The position numbers were made by a program, and so were the translations under genes. A model generated the notes under the pieces. It was not told the origin of the DNA. It worked only from the letters and a program-made list of their open reading frames with translations, and made no database searches. A stretch of 64,000 nucleotides of DNA from Chloroflexota bacterium (GTDB lineage Bacteria > Chloroflexota > Anaerolineae > Anaerolineales > Anaerolineaceae): contig JAEKNU010000001.1 in the NCBI GenBank assembly GCA_016838895.1, positions 109,186 through 173,185 of the forward strand, in the 5' to 3' direction. How positions within the stretch are numbered: position 1 is the first letter of the stretch; every line of letters begins with the position of its first letter. This document shows positions 61,521 through 64,000 of this stretch, one piece after another.

Positions 61521-62033
61521 ATGTTAAATGTAAAATTTTTAAACCCATTTATTGATGCAGCTGCTGAGGTATTAAAAGTGGAAACCGAATTAGAAGCAAC
61601 TCGTGGTAATTTAAGTTTAGAAAAAACAGCACTAACAGCAACCGATGTAACAGTACTTCTTACGTTAGTAGGCAAGGTGCAAGGTGTTGTTATGTATGGT
61701 TTTTCAACAAATTTATGCCTTGATATTGTTTCTCGTATGATGGGACAAAAATGTACGGAATTTGACAATCTTGCACAAAGTGGCATTGCCGAATTAGGCA
61801 ATGTTATCACAGGTCGAGCAACGGTAAAACTGGAAGAGGCTGGATACAAGTCAATGATTTCCCCCCCAACAATGATATCAGGAATGGGAGTAAAGATTTC
61901 CACATTAGATTTCTCGAGAATTGTTGTGCCCTTATCCACAGATAATGGTGACATTGTCATTCATCTGGCTTTGCGAGAAAGCCCTCTAGGGAATCAGGAC
62001 AAAAATTTTGTACCAATCAGTGTGAATTCTTAA
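61521..62033 (+). CDS. cheX: CheX-like phosphatase, first copy
   Basis: The 170-residue protein has the CheX pattern: LNPFIDAAAEVLKVETELEATRGNL, then TVLLTLVGKVQGVVMYGF, and the active helix SGIAELGNVITGRATVKL with E-x-x-N. ISPPTMISGMGVKI follows. CheX dephosphorylates CheY-P as a dimer. It is about 45 percent alike by eye to the next gene, suggesting tandem duplication. AGGGAGG lies before the start. Confidence 0.88.
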   Translation: MLNVKFLNPFIDAAAEVLKVETELEATRGNLSLEKTALTATDVTVLLTLVGKVQGVVMYGFSTNLCLDIVSRMMGQKCTEFDNLAQSGIAELGNVITGRATVKLEEAGYKSMISPPTMISGMGVKISTLDFSRIVVPLSTDNGDIVIHLALRESPLGNQDKNFVPISVNS

Positions 62034-62053
62034 TTAGCGGTGAAGGAAATAAC

Positions 62054-62575
62054 ATGAATGTAAAAACACTTTTACCTTTTATAGAAGCGGCTGTGGAGGT
62101 TATGAAGGCTGAAGCAGGTATCATAATGAATCGCGGCAATTTAGTTGTGGCAACGGAACCGTATTTAACTAGTGATGTTACGGTAATTATCAGTATGGTA
62201 GGGGGAGTACTTGGCACGGTAATATATGGTATGGATAAACAAACAGCATTAAAAATTAGTTCCACAATTCTTGGGGAAACATTAACTGAGTTTGATAGTT
62301 TGGCGCAAAGTGGTGTAGCGGAATTGGGCAATGTTATTACTGGAAGAGCCAGTGTAAAGCTGTCACAATCAGGTTTCGAAACTACAATTTCACCACCAAC
62401 GCTTTTGCTTGGCAGAGGTGCAAAGATTTCAACATTGGATTTGCCGAGATTAATCGTACCTTTAGTAGGGCCAATTGGTGAAATTACAACACATCTGGCG
62501 ATAAAAGAGGATTTCTCTGGTAGAGATTATTCAACACCTGATATAAAGATACCGGACGCACCAGATTTAGCATAG
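62054..62575 (+). CDS. cheX: CheX-like phosphatase, second copy
   Basis: The 173-residue paralogue has the same plan: LLPFIEAAVEVMKAEAGIIMNRGNL, VTVIISMVGGVLGTVIYGM, and SGVAELGNVITGRASVKLSQSG with E-x-x-N, then ISPPTLLLGRGAKISTLDLPR. Active residues are kept in both copies. It may serve a different CheY-like protein, for example the receiver at 22230, or form heterodimers; this is a guess. It is the last gene of the che operon. Confidence 0.88.
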   Translation: MNVKTLLPFIEAAVEVMKAEAGIIMNRGNLVVATEPYLTSDVTVIISMVGGVLGTVIYGMDKQTALKISSTILGETLTEFDSLAQSGVAELGNVITGRASVKLSQSGFETTISPPTLLLGRGAKISTLDLPRLIVPLVGPIGEITTHLAIKEDFSGRDYSTPDIKIPDAPDLA

Positions 62576-62622
62576 CTGTAAAACTCATACAATGAAGAGA
62601 ATGAAATAAAGAAGCATTTATC

Positions 62623-62656
62623 ATAAATATAATGCGCATAGCCATGTTATATTTAT
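62623..62656. terminator. A/T-only hairpin between convergent genes
   Basis: Arms 62623-62632 and 62647-62656 are perfectly complementary around a 14-base loop containing ATGCGCAT. It lies between the convergent cheX and antiporter genes and could serve both strands, though the stem has no G/C pairs. Confidence 0.4.
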
Positions 62657-62659
62657 AAA

Positions 62660-64000
62660 TCAACTAAGTAATTCTCTTGCTTCAAACAAACAATCCTTTG
62701 ATCCTGCAATAGTGATTGAATCACCTTGTTGAATTTGAGTCCCACCATGCGGGAGAATAATTTCTCCTTTTCTTCTGACTGAGATAATTAAAACATCGCC
62801 TGGTAATTGAATATCTCTAATCCTCTTGTTAAAAAGAAATCTGTTTTGAATAACAACCTCAAATATCTCTTTGTCATCATTTGTGTCAGCCAATAGGGCG
62901 TAGGCAACTGGATTTCTAGCCATTGCTGCAATCATTGCAGGAACATCATATATCCAGGAAAATGTTTCGACGCCTAAAGCCTTGAATTCAGCTACCGCGT
63001 TCGGATTCTCAAGTAATGCAAGTACGTTCGAATTCTGATTTGCCTTTTTGATTAATTGACAAGCATGAAAGTTATTGATATGTTTATTTGCAGCACAGAT
63101 AATTGATGTTGACTCAGTAAGCATGGCTAACATTTGATCCGACAGATTTGCATTGGTCTCAAATTCAATACTTGGAATATTTTTTGACTTAATTTTATCT
63201 TTCGTCTCGGTTGGCAACAATGCAATTGTCACTTCTTCATTATGTGAATACAATTGCTCTGCAATTTCCTGACCAAATTTACTTGCTCCAACAATAACAT
63301 ATTTCCTTTGTCGATCAAGAGACGCAGAAGGAATTAAGAAATTAAATAGTGGGGGGAAGAAGGTCACTGTAAATACAGCAATCAAAATAATTACTGATTG
63401 CACCTCTGGTGTAATGACATCCAGTTTTACACCAATAGCAACAGCTGCAATAATCAAAGAAAGCCTGGATGATAATAATATTCCAGCACCTAATGATTCT
63501 TTCCAATTAAACACATTTTTGAATATTAATGCGGGCAATACTTTTACCACAATTGCTGCAATAATAAGGTAAGGAACTAATAATCCAATATTTGTTGAAG
63601 ACAGCATTGTAGGGATGTCTATCTCGGTGCCAACTTGAATGAAAAATATCGGGATGAAGAAACCATATCCAATTGTCTCAAGTTGTTCCTCTACATGCGC
63701 ATCTGATGGAGTAGAAATTAGACGAATTACCATACCTGCCATGAAAGCACCCAATATGATTTCTGAACCAATCATTTCAGATAGAGCTACCAGAACAAGC
63801 ATAATCGCAATTGCAATACGAACCTTAATTTGTGTTGTTGCGTAACTTAATTCATCAATTGCTTTCCTGACAGATTTAAGTCGATTGAAAAACAAATTGC
63901 TAAAACGATAAACAGCGAAAAAGCCCACAAACAATAAACCAATTAGCAGAAGTTCGAATGATAAACCTTTTGATAAAACGGCTACCAATACGGTTATTAG
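62660..64000 (-). CDS. CPA2-type cation/proton antiporter with TrkA domain, N-terminus cut by window
   Basis: The frame is open to the window edge, so the N-terminal membrane part is missing; about 447 residues remain. About seven membrane helices are visible, with SEMIGSEIILGAFMAGMVIRL and GYGFFIPIFFIQVGTEIDI typical of CPA2 exchangers such as KefB or GerN types. A TrkA-N domain (KYVIVGASKFGQEIAEQLYSH) and a TrkA-C domain (about the last 80 residues) follow, suggesting nucleotide-gated monovalent cation export. It is convergent with the che operon and unrelated to it in function. Confidence 0.9.
   Translation of the reverse strand, partial: LITVLVAVLSKGLSFELLLIGLLFVGFFAVYRFSNLFFNRLKSVRKAIDELSYATTQIKVRIAIAIMLVLVALSEMIGSEIILGAFMAGMVIRLISTPSDAHVEEQLETIGYGFFIPIFFIQVGTEIDIPTMLSSTNIGLLVPYLIIAAIVVKVLPALIFKNVFNWKESLGAGILLSSRLSLIIAAVAIGVKLDVITPEVQSVIILIAVFTVTFFPPLFNFLIPSASLDRQRKYVIVGASKFGQEIAEQLYSHNEEVTIALLPTETKDKIKSKNIPSIEFETNANLSDQMLAMLTESTSIICAANKHINNFHACQLIKKANQNSNVLALLENPNAVAEFKALGVETFSWIYDVPAMIAAMARNPVAYALLADTNDDKEIFEVVIQNRFLFNKRIRDIQLPGDVLIISVRRKGEIILPHGGTQIQQGDSITIAGSKDCLFEARELLS

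Noticed and set aside
1..64000. rRNA or tRNA genes, CRISPR arrays, insertion sequences, prophage, integration sites
   Set aside because: Genes are packed tightly and all gaps are under about 210 bases; none of these showed the needed repeats or signatures by eye.

Overview
The window looks like a chromosomal segment from a low-GC member of the Chloroflexota, most likely class Anaerolineae. This is inferred from an A/T-rich base composition, a lipoprotein whose mature N-terminus is an Ala/Pro/Glu/Thr-rich linker typical of Chloroflexota binding proteins, and a flagellar gene set with no L-ring or P-ring genes (flgH, flgI, flgA), as expected for a single-membrane cell. No rRNA, tRNA, CRISPR array, insertion sequence or prophage was seen, and there is no gene-free stretch longer than about 210 bases.

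Layout. (1) 1-4592, minus strand: a three-gene run pyruvate kinase > GNAT-like protein > sulfurtransferase (cut by the window edge), preceded by FmdB zinc ribbon > short-chain dehydrogenase resembling 3-ketodihydrosphingosine reductase. (2) 4788-8564: phosphonate-type ABC importer phnD-phnC-phnE, with an unusually large PhnE. (3) 8687-15801: queuosine-precursor transporter (YhhQ), PucR-type regulator, OmpR-type response regulator, a hybrid protein whose kinase module is degenerate, and an intact GAF-PAS histidine kinase. (4) 15923-31079: flbD-motA-motB-fliL-fliM-fliN-fliO-fliP-fliQ-[HDOD]-[REC]-fliR-flhB-flhA-flhF-[small membrane protein]-fliA-[YlxL-like]-flgF-flgG. (5) 31080-34673: a sigma-28 promoter followed by flgM-flgN-flgK-flgL-csrA and a terminator. 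(6) 34759-38650: two related GT-B type glycosyltransferase-like genes and a formylglycine-generating-enzyme (FGE) family gene directly before flagellin. (7) 38686-42908: flagellin with its own sigma-28 promoter, CsrA-type hairpin leader and terminator, then fliD, flaG (second CsrA-type hairpin) and fliS (third sigma-28 promoter), closed by a terminator. (8) 43026-55917: flgC-fliE-fliF-G-H-I-J-[lytic transglycosylase]-flgB-fliK-flgD-[flagellar operon protein]-flgE-[FliK-like]-[FlhX]-[M23 peptidase]. (9) 56028-62575: cheA-cheC-cheD-cheY-cheB-cheR-cheX-cheX. (10) 62660-64000, minus: a CPA2-type cation/proton antiporter with a TrkA domain, cut by the edge.

Together, regions 4 to 9 encode almost a whole flagellum plus a Bacillus/Thermotoga-style adaptation circuit (CheC/CheD/CheX, no CheZ). 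The late genes appear to be timed by FliA/FlgM and, after transcription, by CsrA acting on hairpins in the flagellin and flaG leaders. Missing from the window are cheW, chemoreceptors, fliW, flhG, flgJ and the outer-membrane rings.

The items most worth a second look are the two CsrA-type leader hairpins, the GT-GT-FGE module next to flagellin, the pseudokinase/kinase pair, the HDOD plus receiver genes inserted between fliQ and fliR, a FliP precursor with a lipobox, and two murein hydrolases without Sec signals.
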